From NCBI GenBank assembly GCA_016788705.1, contig JAEUSQ010000012.1, forward strand, positions 1 to 64,000: DNA of 64,000 nucleotides. Reading direction: 5' to 3'. The stretch is from Bacteroidetes Order II. bacterium. GTDB taxonomy: Bacteria > Bacteroidota > Rhodothermia > Rhodothermales > UBA2364. Shown here one piece after another: positions 1-7,186 of the stretch. The notes beneath the pieces were generated by a model. That model made no database searches, was not told where the DNA came from, and saw only the letters and a program-made list of their open reading frames with translations. Within the stretch, counting starts at the first letter, position 1. The number at the start of each line of letters is the position of its first letter. Position numbers and translations under genes: made by a program.

Positions 1-1
1 C

Positions 2-130
2 GGAGCGGAAATCTATGCCCGTATTCAATCCTTTATCTCCACTGTCCGAAAACTCCAATTCAATCCTTTCAATGAACTCTATACCGTGCTATCTGGCGGT
101 ATCCCAGAGTATCGGGGCCCCGCAGGCTAA
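2..130 (+). CDS. C-terminal end of a gene entering from the left, possibly a transposase
   Basis: An open frame runs from the window edge to a TAA at 128-130 and encodes the last 42 residues of a protein. The fragment has an ARIQSFISTVRKL segment followed by FNELYTVLSGG. The pattern of a short basic helix and then an F-x-x-L-x-x-x-L-x-G tail near the C-terminus resembles the end of IS66-type transposases. That is only a resemblance over a very short stretch. No terminal inverted repeat is seen between the stop and the next gene, so the identity stays open. Confidence 0.4.
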   Translation, partial: GAEIYARIQSFISTVRKLQFNPFNELYTVLSGGIPEYRGPAG

Positions 131-152
131 CCAGTTACGAAAAATAAACTAA

Positions 153-770
153 ATGCAGCACGGTCGAAATTTTCGGATTCTTGCCTTGGGCGATTCCTAT
201 ACCATTGGTGAAGGGGTTTTGCCAGAACATCGTTGGCCTAATTTATTGGCCCAATACATACATACAGGGGGGATTTCCTGCGAAGTTCCGGTATTGATCG
301 CCCAAACGGGTTGGACCACCGACGAATTGCAAGATGCATTTATGACAGAAAAGTTAAACCCATCGGTTGATGTTATCACGTTGTTGATTGGGGTGAATAA
401 CCAATACAGGGGACAAAAGCCTTCGGTGTATCGTCGTCACTTAACGTCCTTGTTTCAAGTAATCCGGGACTTCTATCCGCAGACACCGTTATTGGTATTG
501 GCCATTCCTAATTGGGGGCTTACCCCTTTTGCGGCAGGTCGAGACCGGGCAAAAATTACATCCGAAATAAAAACATTCAATCAAATAAACCGAGCACTGG
601 CCATCCGGTTTGACGCACGATGGACACCGCAATGGGGGCCGGAAGCGGAGGTTATCCCACCTGCGGAATGGATTGCTGCGGATGGATTGCATTATACCTA
701 TATGGTGTATGCGCAATGGGCAAGGGTTGTTTATGACATTTTGCGTACAGAAAACTTTTTTCCTGTGTAA
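153..770 (+). CDS. SGNH/GDSL-family hydrolase
   Basis: This 205-residue protein is a serine esterase or acylhydrolase of the SGNH fold. The block I motif LALGDSYT places the nucleophile at Ser15. GVNNQYRG near residue 80 matches the block III Gly/Asn oxyanion region, and DGLHY near residue 177 gives the block V Asp177/His180 pair. There is no signal peptide, so a cytoplasmic location is likely. Length and block spacing fit small lysophospholipase-like or carbohydrate-esterase-like members, and the substrate cannot be read from sequence. It begins 22 bases after the preceding partial gene and may share its transcript. Confidence 0.85.
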   Translation: MQHGRNFRILALGDSYTIGEGVLPEHRWPNLLAQYIHTGGISCEVPVLIAQTGWTTDELQDAFMTEKLNPSVDVITLLIGVNNQYRGQKPSVYRRHLTSLFQVIRDFYPQTPLLVLAIPNWGLTPFAAGRDRAKITSEIKTFNQINRALAIRFDARWTPQWGPEAEVIPPAEWIAADGLHYTYMVYAQWARVVYDILRTENFFPV

Positions 771-901
771 ATAAATCCCCTATTGACACAAGGATAAATT
801 GATCTTAACATATACTTAACCTTTTCAACTAAGCACCAATGGGTGTCATTCAGTATGGTGCCTATTGGATTTTTACAAATTTGGTATAGGAGCGATAGCA
901 T

Positions 902-1252
902 ATGAGAACCCAAATTTCCTCTCGGCAATTCAAAGCAACCGAAACCCTCAAACAATATGCGGAGGAAAAGCTAAAAAAACTCTCCCAGTTTTATCCAGAT
1001 ATTATAGAAATAAAAGTCATTTTTGAACACCTGAAAGATACCAGTGTCAATACTGCGGATGTGGTATTGAGCATTCCGGGCGGAACCCTCACTTCGACGG
1101 TAACAGCAGATAAGCATGAATTGGCTTTAGATGAATGTGTGGAAAACCTAAAACGCCAATTGATTAAAATAAAGGAAAAAAGAAATAATCGCCGCGTTTC
1201 ACCCCCGTCCATCGTCGAGGCAGAACCTGAATTGGAAATGGAAGACGAATAA
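902..1252 (+). CDS. hpf: Ribosome hibernation promoting factor, short form (HPF/RaiA family)
   Basis: This 116-residue protein is the sigma-54 modulation/S30EA fold that binds the 30S decoding region and silences ribosomes in stationary phase. The N-terminus shows the family pattern of a SSRQFKATETLKQYAEEKL helix, then IIEIKVIFEHLKD and a final basic helix with an acidic tail. The length fits the short HPF type without the C-terminal dimerisation domain of long HPF. A purine-rich stretch, aggagcgat, lies just ahead of the ATG at 902. A strong hairpin with a T-run follows at 1353-1391, so the gene appears to be a single-gene unit. Confidence 0.88.
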   Translation: MRTQISSRQFKATETLKQYAEEKLKKLSQFYPDIIEIKVIFEHLKDTSVNTADVVLSIPGGTLTSTVTADKHELALDECVENLKRQLIKIKEKRNNRRVSPPSIVEAEPELEMEDE

Positions 1253-1352
1253 TCGTGCTGAATAACGGGAAGCGTTAAATAAAAATAAGCATACTTTGTT
1301 TGCCTTGATCTATCAGGTATTTCTTTTCGATGATTGTTGTGAGTAAGCACAA

Positions 1353-1391
1353 AGAGGCGAATATCTTGAAAGTATATTCGCCTCTTTTTTT
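1353..1391 (+). terminator. Rho-independent terminator after hpf
   Basis: A perfect 12-bp stem (AGAGGCGAATAT with ATATTCGCCTCT) encloses a 9-base loop and is followed directly by a run of seven Ts. It lies 100 bases past the hpf stop codon on the same strand. Confidence 0.85.
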
Positions 1392-1487
1392 GGAATTTTG
1401 TCAAAGGAAAAAAATAAAAATTACCCAATAATTAAATAGAATTTGGATATTAAGCGATGCTTAATATCTTTTTAAAGGTTTTCTGTT

Positions 1488-1895
1488 TTAGTTTTTGCCT
1501 TTTACCACTGGAAGCCCTTGCGCCTGCCATTGTAGCATTCCTCCTTCCATATTGGTCATATTGGTATAGCCTTTTTCTTTAAGGAGGTTATAGGCTTGCT
1601 GGCTTCTTCGGCCGGAACGGCACATCATCACCACTTGTTTGTCTTTGGGTATTTCGGTATATCGGCTTTCAAAAACACTCAAGGGGATGTGTATCACGCC
1701 GGGGATGTCATAAGCTTGTTCTGCCACCTCGTTGGGCTCACGTACATCCACAAATACCGTCTTTTTACCAATAAGCATATGTGCTTCCGCTACCGAAATT
1801 TGGCTACTTGGACTTATAAAAGCTTTTGGGGTACAGCCAGTAGCCGTAACAAGGGCGAGAAATACCAATGTGTGTAATAAGGTTGACTTTTTCAT
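1488..1895 (-). CDS. Rhodanese-domain lipoprotein
   Basis: This is a 135-residue exported protein carrying one rhodanese (sulfurtransferase) domain. The chosen start at 1895 begins MKKSTLLHTL, giving a lipoprotein signal with the lipid-anchored cysteine at Cys21 in VTATGC. An upstream in-frame Met at 1973 would add 26 residues before the signal peptide and is unlikely. The active-site loop MMCRSGRRS places the catalytic cysteine at about Cys92, followed by the usual GGMLQWQAQGLPV end. Periplasmic or outer-membrane sulfur or thiol chemistry is likely; the sulfur donor and acceptor are unknown. It is divergent from the next gene. Confidence 0.85.
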   Translation of the reverse strand: MKKSTLLHTLVFLALVTATGCTPKAFISPSSQISVAEAHMLIGKKTVFVDVREPNEVAEQAYDIPGVIHIPLSVFESRYTEIPKDKQVVMMCRSGRRSQQAYNLLKEKGYTNMTNMEGGMLQWQAQGLPVVKGKN

Positions 1896-1997
1896 AAAAG
1901 GAATGATTAAGGTGATAAAATCGCTTGACGTAAAGGATAAAAAGTACTGCCAAATCACTGAAGGTGAAAACAATACGTCTTTTTTTGTCTTACCTTA

Positions 1998-2867
1998 ATG
2001 AAAAACGACAATCCCATGCGAATACTGCTCCTTATGTTTCCATTTTTATGGGCGATAAGTTCATGTAAAAATTTGCCTTATAAAGGGCCAGAAGACCTTA
2101 AAGTTATGACTTATAACATCCGATTCAATAATCCTGATGATGGTCTAAATGCGTGGCCTTATCGCAAAGCGGCGGTGCGGCGTCTCGTTTTGTTTGAAAA
2201 ACCGGATATTTTCGGCATACAAGAAGGGTTGTGGGATCAGGTTCAGTTCTTAGACAGTCTTACACAGTACGAACGGGAGGGAGTAGGACGTGATGACGGG
2301 AAGACAAGCGGCGAGTTTAGTGCGTTGTTTTTTCGTAAAGACCGATTTCATCGCCTTGATGGTGGTACTTTTTGGCTGTCGGAAACACCCAATGTCCCGT
2401 CCAAAGGGTGGGATGCGGCCCTTAACCGAATTTGTACATGGGCGAAATTACAAGACCGCAGAAATGGAAAAAAAATAGTCGTTTTGAATACCCATTTTGA
2501 TCATCAAGGTATGGAAGCGCGTATTCAATCTGCCGAATTGTTGCACCATAAAGCCAAAGAGCTGACTCATGATGGGCCTGTGATCTTATTAGGAGATTTT
2601 AACCTGCCCCCCGAAAGCGTACCGATAAAAAAAATACAAAGTTTTTTTCAAGATGCTTTTCTGGCAACCCAAACCGAACCTTTTGGCCCAGTTGGTACGT
2701 TTAACGCGTTCAAAATAGCGCAGACATATAACCATCGTATAGATTATGTGTTTGTAAACAATGGCTTTGTGGTATTGGATTATCAGGTAAGGAGCGATGT
2801 TCGGTCGGGTGGGTATTTCTTGTCAGACCATTTCCCGGTCATCAGTCGTCTGGTATATCAAGAATAA
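1998..2867 (+). CDS. Endonuclease/exonuclease/phosphatase-family lipoprotein
   Basis: This 289-residue protein has the DNase I-like fold. The family motifs appear in order: MTYNIRF near residue 37, FGIQEG (metal-binding Glu), LNTHFDH, LLGDFNLPP, and the terminal LSDHFPV with the catalytic Asp-His. A hydrophobic N-terminus ending in AISSC (Cys23) indicates a lipoprotein. Exported members of this group in Bacteroidota are hydrolases of phosphodiester or phosphomonoester bonds, and the substrate is not predictable here. Translation may start at Met1 or at Met7 (MRILLLM). Confidence 0.82.
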   Translation: MKNDNPMRILLLMFPFLWAISSCKNLPYKGPEDLKVMTYNIRFNNPDDGLNAWPYRKAAVRRLVLFEKPDIFGIQEGLWDQVQFLDSLTQYEREGVGRDDGKTSGEFSALFFRKDRFHRLDGGTFWLSETPNVPSKGWDAALNRICTWAKLQDRRNGKKIVVLNTHFDHQGMEARIQSAELLHHKAKELTHDGPVILLGDFNLPPESVPIKKIQSFFQDAFLATQTEPFGPVGTFNAFKIAQTYNHRIDYVFVNNGFVVLDYQVRSDVRSGGYFLSDHFPVISRLVYQE

Positions 2868-4394
2868 TCAGGAGGTGGGAAGCGGTTCGGCTGGGTGCAG
2901 GGGGAGTTGGATGGTAAAAGTGCTGCCTTTGCCCTGAATACTTGCTGCAATCATTTGACCACCATGTGCTTCTGTGATGGCTTTGGAGATGGCCAATCCT
3001 AGCCCCGTTCCATGTGCACCCCGTGTTCTGGCGTCCCCACCTCGGTAATACCGCTCAAAGACATGTTTCAGTTCCTCTTCACTCATGCCACTGCCCGTAT
3101 CGCGTACAAAAATAGACAAAAGGTGTGTATGCCTTTGCACGCCAAGGGTAACTGTTCCGCCAGCGGTTGTGTGCCGCCGGGCATTGGAGAGGAGGTTATC
3201 CAATACGCGCAGCAGACGCAAACCATCTGCCTGAATGGGCGGCAAGCCGGAGGGGATTTCTAGTACCAATTCAAGGCCAGCACTTGTAAACAATCGTCGG
3301 TGACCGCGTGCCGCTTCATGAAGCAGCTCGCTGATTGGGATGGATTCGCGTCGCAAGGTGTAGTGCCCCGCATCTAACAAACTAAGCTCGAACAAGTCTT
3401 GCAACAGGCGGTTTAGGTATTGGGCTTGTTCTCGTGCTGTTTTAAGGGCATCTCGTGCGGCTACGGGGTTCCGAACGTCGGTGTGCCGTTCTGCTTCTTC
3501 TATATTGCCCAAAACGGCAGCAATGGGGGTGCGTAAATCATGGCCAATATTGGCAATGAGTTCACGGCGTACTTGGTCGGTGGTACGGAGGGCTTCTACA
3601 CTCGTTTCAACTTCTGCTGCCATCTGATTAACGGCTCCAGCCAATCGGCCCAATTCGTCATGGCCTGTTTGCTGGATTCTGGTTTGATAATTTCCTTGTC
3701 CAATAGCCTCCACTTTTTCCGTAATTTTACGAACAGGTGTTACCAGACGCCATGTTAGAATTCCGCCCATCATCAAGGCCACAACCCCCCCAATGAGCAA
3801 TACGATCAGTAGGGCATCCACGAAAGTTTGCTGCACGCTCGATAATTCGCCCTCCAAGGTCTTACGGAGTGAAGGTGCATAGATGGCGCCAGCGAGTTCT
3901 CCTTTATAAAAAAATGGCGTTATCCCCCAAGATTGATCCACCCGGAAAAGTGAACGGGGAAAAGAAATGAAGTTGTTGTTGTTTTGGATGGCTGAAAGTC
4001 CTTCTATGGGGATGGTAGAAAGGTTTGTCCGTGTGGTATCTGATTCTGATAAACCCGCAAATTGTTCAGGGGAAAGGACTTCCCCCTTTCTGTCTGTGAT
4101 GAAAATGGGGTCTTTTAAACGTCCCGTCAAATCCAGGTAAGCAAAAGAGGGCATCTGAAACGATCCATCCTCTGCAAATTCAGCATTTCGTTCCATTTCA
4201 GCGGCCACATTGTTCAGTTGCAAAGCCACACTATTCTGGATTAAAGTTACGCTCTGCGAAGCGGCAATCCATACCGTAATCCCAACCGCCACCAGCCCTG
4301 TAAGCAATTGAGCACCAATCAGAATACCCGCAACCCGCCAGAAAATTGAATTTCGAACGGCAACCCGAAGGGCGGGAGGAGCCGGAAGTTGCAT
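2868..4394 (-). CDS. HAMP-domain sensor histidine kinase
   Basis: This is a 508-residue membrane sensor kinase. Transmembrane segments are visible at about residues 20-45 and 192-217, bracketing a roughly 145-residue extracytoplasmic sensor region. A HAMP linker follows (about 215-270), then a HisKA domain with the phospho-accepting His285 in ANIGHDLRTP. The HATPase domain has an N-box (NLLSNARRH), G1 (DTGSGMS) and G2 (GTGLGLAIS). The start at 4394 overlaps the response-regulator stop as TAATG, so the two are translationally coupled. A longer reading from 4436 would run into the regulator gene and is rejected. The signal sensed is unknown. Confidence 0.9.
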   Translation of the reverse strand: MQLPAPPALRVAVRNSIFWRVAGILIGAQLLTGLVAVGITVWIAASQSVTLIQNSVALQLNNVAAEMERNAEFAEDGSFQMPSFAYLDLTGRLKDPIFITDRKGEVLSPEQFAGLSESDTTRTNLSTIPIEGLSAIQNNNNFISFPRSLFRVDQSWGITPFFYKGELAGAIYAPSLRKTLEGELSSVQQTFVDALLIVLLIGGVVALMMGGILTWRLVTPVRKITEKVEAIGQGNYQTRIQQTGHDELGRLAGAVNQMAAEVETSVEALRTTDQVRRELIANIGHDLRTPIAAVLGNIEEAERHTDVRNPVAARDALKTAREQAQYLNRLLQDLFELSLLDAGHYTLRRESIPISELLHEAARGHRRLFTSAGLELVLEIPSGLPPIQADGLRLLRVLDNLLSNARRHTTAGGTVTLGVQRHTHLLSIFVRDTGSGMSEEELKHVFERYYRGGDARTRGAHGTGLGLAISKAITEAHGGQMIAASIQGKGSTFTIQLPLHPAEPLPTS

Positions 4395-5125
4395 TATTCC
4401 TCGTCTTTGCTTTGGAATTTGTATCCAAGACCCCAAACCGTCCGAACATAACGCGGGTTCTCGGAATCACGCTCTATTTTGGTCCTTAGGCGCTGAACAT
4501 GCGAATCCACCGTCCGGTCATACCCTTCATACCGGATGTCCCAAACTTTTTCCAATAATTGCCCTCGGGTAAAAGGGCGATCTGGGTTTTGCATCAGAAA
4601 AAGCAAAAGATCAAATTCACGCACCGTTAGATGAAGTAATTGTCCGTCTTTGCGTACCTCCCGACGGGTCACATCCAAATGAAGGCCATCGAATTGCAGA
4701 AGTTCATTCGGCGTTACTTTGGGGAACGTATTGCCACCACCCGATTCTTGGGTCAGCCGAATCCGCCGAAGAATGGAACGAACACGGGCAACCAGTTCTT
4801 GTAAGCTAAACGGTTTGGTGATGTAGTCATCTGCACCCACTTCCAGCCCCACTATTCGGTCTATTTCGTCGGTTCTTGCGGTCAGCATCACAATATAGAG
4901 CAAAGGATGTTGTGCCCGAACCCTCCTACAGACTTCTAAGCCATCAAACCCCGGTAACATGACGTCCAGCAGCAGCAAATCGGGTAATTGGGCTTGTACG
5001 GCATCAACCGCATCAGGACCGCTACCAACCACACGGATGTCGTAGCCAGAGTCTCGCAATCGCCCGGATACTAATTTTGCCAGTTCAGCATCATCTTCCA
5101 CTAGTAAAATATTCGGATTGTTCAT
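4394..5125 (-). CDS. OmpR/PhoB-family response regulator
   Basis: This 243-residue regulator has an N-terminal receiver domain with the acidic pocket at Glu10/Asp11/Asp12, the phospho-acceptor Asp54 in LLLLDVMLPG and Lys104 in YITKPF. The C-terminal winged helix carries the recognition region around DRTVDSHVQRLRTK. Its stop codon overlaps the start of the histidine kinase gene by one base, so the pair forms a two-component operon led by the regulator. The divergent exported protein at 5350 is a possible target because it shares the upstream region; that is inference from position. Confidence 0.92.
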   Translation of the reverse strand: MNNPNILLVEDDAELAKLVSGRLRDSGYDIRVVGSGPDAVDAVQAQLPDLLLLDVMLPGFDGLEVCRRVRAQHPLLYIVMLTARTDEIDRIVGLEVGADDYITKPFSLQELVARVRSILRRIRLTQESGGGNTFPKVTPNELLQFDGLHLDVTRREVRKDGQLLHLTVREFDLLLFLMQNPDRPFTRGQLLEKVWDIRYEGYDRTVDSHVQRLRTKIERDSENPRYVRTVWGLGYKFQSKDEE

Positions 5126-5292
5126 ATGGGGTCACTCATTAGGTTTGGAAAGATACCCTTAACTTTTTTAAAGTACGTTGTTTCTAAGGCGTGTAAGCCC
5201 ATAAAGGCGCAACTTTTTTTTCTGCGCTCAGATCAATATAAAAAACCTGCATCCGAAAAGAAGGCTCGTACAAAAATCCCATGCTCATTCCA

Positions 5293-5300
5293 TACTTTTG
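5293..5300 (+). promoter_or_regulatory. Possible Bacteroidota-type -7 promoter element
   Basis: TACTTTTG matches the TAnnTTTG -7 consensus of Bacteroidota sigma-ABfr promoters and sits about 50 bases ahead of the start at 5350. No clear TTTG -33 element was found, so support is weak. Confidence 0.3.
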
Positions 5301-5349
5301 TGACAACTTCTAAACAAGGTTCGTCGTTCTTTTGGAAACGTAAACCAAT

Positions 5350-6114
5350 ATGCCCATGACCCACCGATACCTTTTTCCTTTATATGTGATTTTAATCGCC
5401 CCAGTGGGGTGTTTATTTGCGCAACCTAGTGCCCAAAGTCTTTGGAATCAGTGGCGTAGTGGTCAACGCCAAGAAACACAACGTTTTCAGCAAATGGCGG
5501 CCAATGAATCTGCACGTTGTATTATTGAGAACCGTTTTGAGAAATGGGACTTGGTGACTGAAGCCAAAATTTCGCGTCAGACGGGTAGTTTTGAGCCGAA
5601 TCGTCGGTTTGTAAATGCGACACTCAATGGTCGTGCGGTCAGTGATCTCGGAAATTTGGATTTTGGTGGACAAGCAGAGTGGCGGCCCCGATTCCGACGC
5701 ATCTGCCAAGCATCCGTTGTGCTCAATCCAGGACTCCTACTCAATTTGGAAGCTAAGTCAAATGCTAAACTGGAAAACTTCGACGGCAATTCTGCTTACC
5801 GGATTAAACTTGAGGTAAAAAATACCAACCTGCCCATACGAGCAGCCGAAGTATGGATTTCGCGCCGTGACGGAAGGTTGCTGGCTGCCCGATTGGTGCG
5901 TCCGTTACCTTTCCCCCGGTTAGACGAGCCGGGAGGACCGTCTCCACCTGATCCATTGATCGTAAATCTGTATTTTGACCGTTTACAAGGCATAGACCTT
6001 ATTAAGCGCTCCGAAGTCACGGTTACATTTAAACGAAAAATGCGGGGCCAAGTCTTTCATACCGTTATACAACTCAATGCGCAGTATAATGGCTTTGCGT
6101 TTTTTGAAAAGTGA
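5350..6114 (+). CDS. Exported protein of unknown function
   Basis: This 254-residue protein has an N-terminal signal peptide (hydrophobic core LYVILIAPVGCLFA, cleavage likely before QPSAQS). The remainder is soluble and beta-rich. It contains repeated alternating hydrophobic strands such as AYRIKLEV and IVNLYF and a proline-rich turn (LDEPGGPSPPDP). The organisation recalls LolA/LolB-like or other periplasmic lipid-carrier folds (DGRLLAARL, YFDRLQG), but no family signature is firm enough to name it. It is divergent from the two-component operon, which could regulate it. Confidence 0.65.
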   Translation: MPMTHRYLFPLYVILIAPVGCLFAQPSAQSLWNQWRSGQRQETQRFQQMAANESARCIIENRFEKWDLVTEAKISRQTGSFEPNRRFVNATLNGRAVSDLGNLDFGGQAEWRPRFRRICQASVVLNPGLLLNLEAKSNAKLENFDGNSAYRIKLEVKNTNLPIRAAEVWISRRDGRLLAARLVRPLPFPRLDEPGGPSPPDPLIVNLYFDRLQGIDLIKRSEVTVTFKRKMRGQVFHTVIQLNAQYNGFAFFEK

Positions 6115-6348
6115 TCCTACTTTTTCAGAATATTCAGGGTTTGCAGGGTGTCTCTTGGTATTGGGCATAATGTTTCACGGCTTTGCGAAGGTGGCGACTT
6201 TCACCACTAAACTTCAATCGAAGCACCAAGTTTTGATTAATCACTTCACTGTCATACGAAGCACTGCACCGCCACTTTTACAAAACCGCTGTTACCAACT
6301 GGCGTTCTGTCGTCCGTGTTTGTAAACCATTGTCGTTCTTGAGTTTCA
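6115..6348. other. Non-coding stretch without a recognisable gene
   Basis: No convincing reading frame is present. Two copies of a short CGAAGCAC-like motif (near 6219 and 6257) and a GTGGCG/CGCCAC inverted pair at 6191-6196 and 6270-6275 suggest a folded element or repeat remnant. It adjoins the decayed methylase gene, so gene decay or an old insertion is likely. Confidence 0.4.
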
Positions 6349-6735
6349 CTATATTTGTCGGGCAAATACTTTGGGCAAAACGCCTTTTAAGGAAGTATTT
6401 TCTTTTTCGATGACATCCATGGCATCGTCCACAAACTTCCCGATTTCCGGTTGCTTGGCTTTCGATTGCAAGTAGGTCCATCGGGCATCCTGCGGCACAA
6501 AAAATACATTTTCTGCTTTGTATTCGTCTTTATCTTCGGGGTCTGCTCCGTTTGCTTCGTCTGCTTTTAGTCTTGCATACAATTATTCAAAAGCATCAGA
6601 GATATATTTCAGGAAGATGACACCCAACACAATGTGCTTGTATTCGGTAGCGTCAATGTTTGTGCGGAGTTTGTCGTCAGCTTTCCAGGGTTGTTTCTCT
6701 AAAGGTTCTTCCGTTGTTGCTTTTTGTTTTGCTAT
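6349..6735 (-). pseudogene. Remnant of type I restriction-modification methylase subunit (hsdM), N-terminal part
   Basis: Read on the minus strand, the 127 sense codons from 6735 down closely resemble the N-terminus of HsdM. They include [34 protein letters not shown] and, after an in-frame TAA at 6583-6585, LYARLKADEANGADPEDK and DDAMDVIEKENTSLKGVLP. HsdM would normally read FEELYARL, where this copy has the stop. The expected ATG appears as ATA (6733-6735), and the frame ends in two stops at FARQI. The SAM-binding domain and the NPPF catalytic motif are missing. It is a dead fragment of a DNA-modification gene with no hsdS or hsdR nearby. Confidence 0.85.
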
Positions 6736-7133
6736 TATGTTTTCTTAAGTTTTAATTCGTTTTTAGCCTGCCGATCGGCAGACAGTTCTGCTAAATTATG
6801 TTTTTAATGTCCATTATCGTCATTGGGTGTGGTGGCAAAAATGGCTTTTGGGGCGTTGGCTCTTGTGTCTGTGAAAACCAAATATGCCATTTACGGCGAG
6901 TTGGCTTTTTATACGGATGCTTCATAGTACAATACCTTTGGAAAAGTTGTATGGATTCAATAGAATATAGGGATTGAACGAAACAACGCCACAATGTCTT
7001 TTCTACGTAGTAAAAATAACGTTTTTCTCAAGAAATATGACCAAGTAGTCTGTGCAAGCTTATTTCGGAAAGGCATAAGCGAAAAGAAAGGATTGCAATG
7101 AAAATAAAGTGATTGTTCTTTGGTTTTTAGACG
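6736..7133. other. Non-coding stretch with a 14-bp perfect palindrome
   Basis: No gene is supportable here. A perfect palindrome CTGCCGATCGGCAG lies at 6768-6781, just upstream of the hsdM remnant on its strand. It may be a leftover operator or a dispersed repeat. The rest shows only short frames with unlikely composition. Confidence 0.4.
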
Positions 7134-7170
7134 AAAAACGGCCCCTCCCAGTTTGGAAGAGCCGTTTTTT
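7134..7170 (-). terminator. Terminator for the S9 peptidase gene
   Basis: AAAAACGGC pairs with GCCGTTTTTT across an interrupted stem with an inner TCC/GGA pairing. T-runs occur on both strands, so it could act in either direction. It lies 17 bases past the stop codon of the minus-strand peptidase. Confidence 0.75.
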
Positions 7171-7186
7171 CTTGGCAAACGTTGGG

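Noticed and set aside
5126-5359. Plus-strand 77-residue open frame in the regulator/exported-protein gap
   Set aside because: It has no recognisable domain, spans the divergent promoter region, overlaps the next gene's start and has composition unlike coding sequence.
6121-6340. Integron attC-like site in the non-coding stretch
   Set aside because: Short inverted motifs are present, but no attC R/L box set could be aligned and no integrase is in the window.
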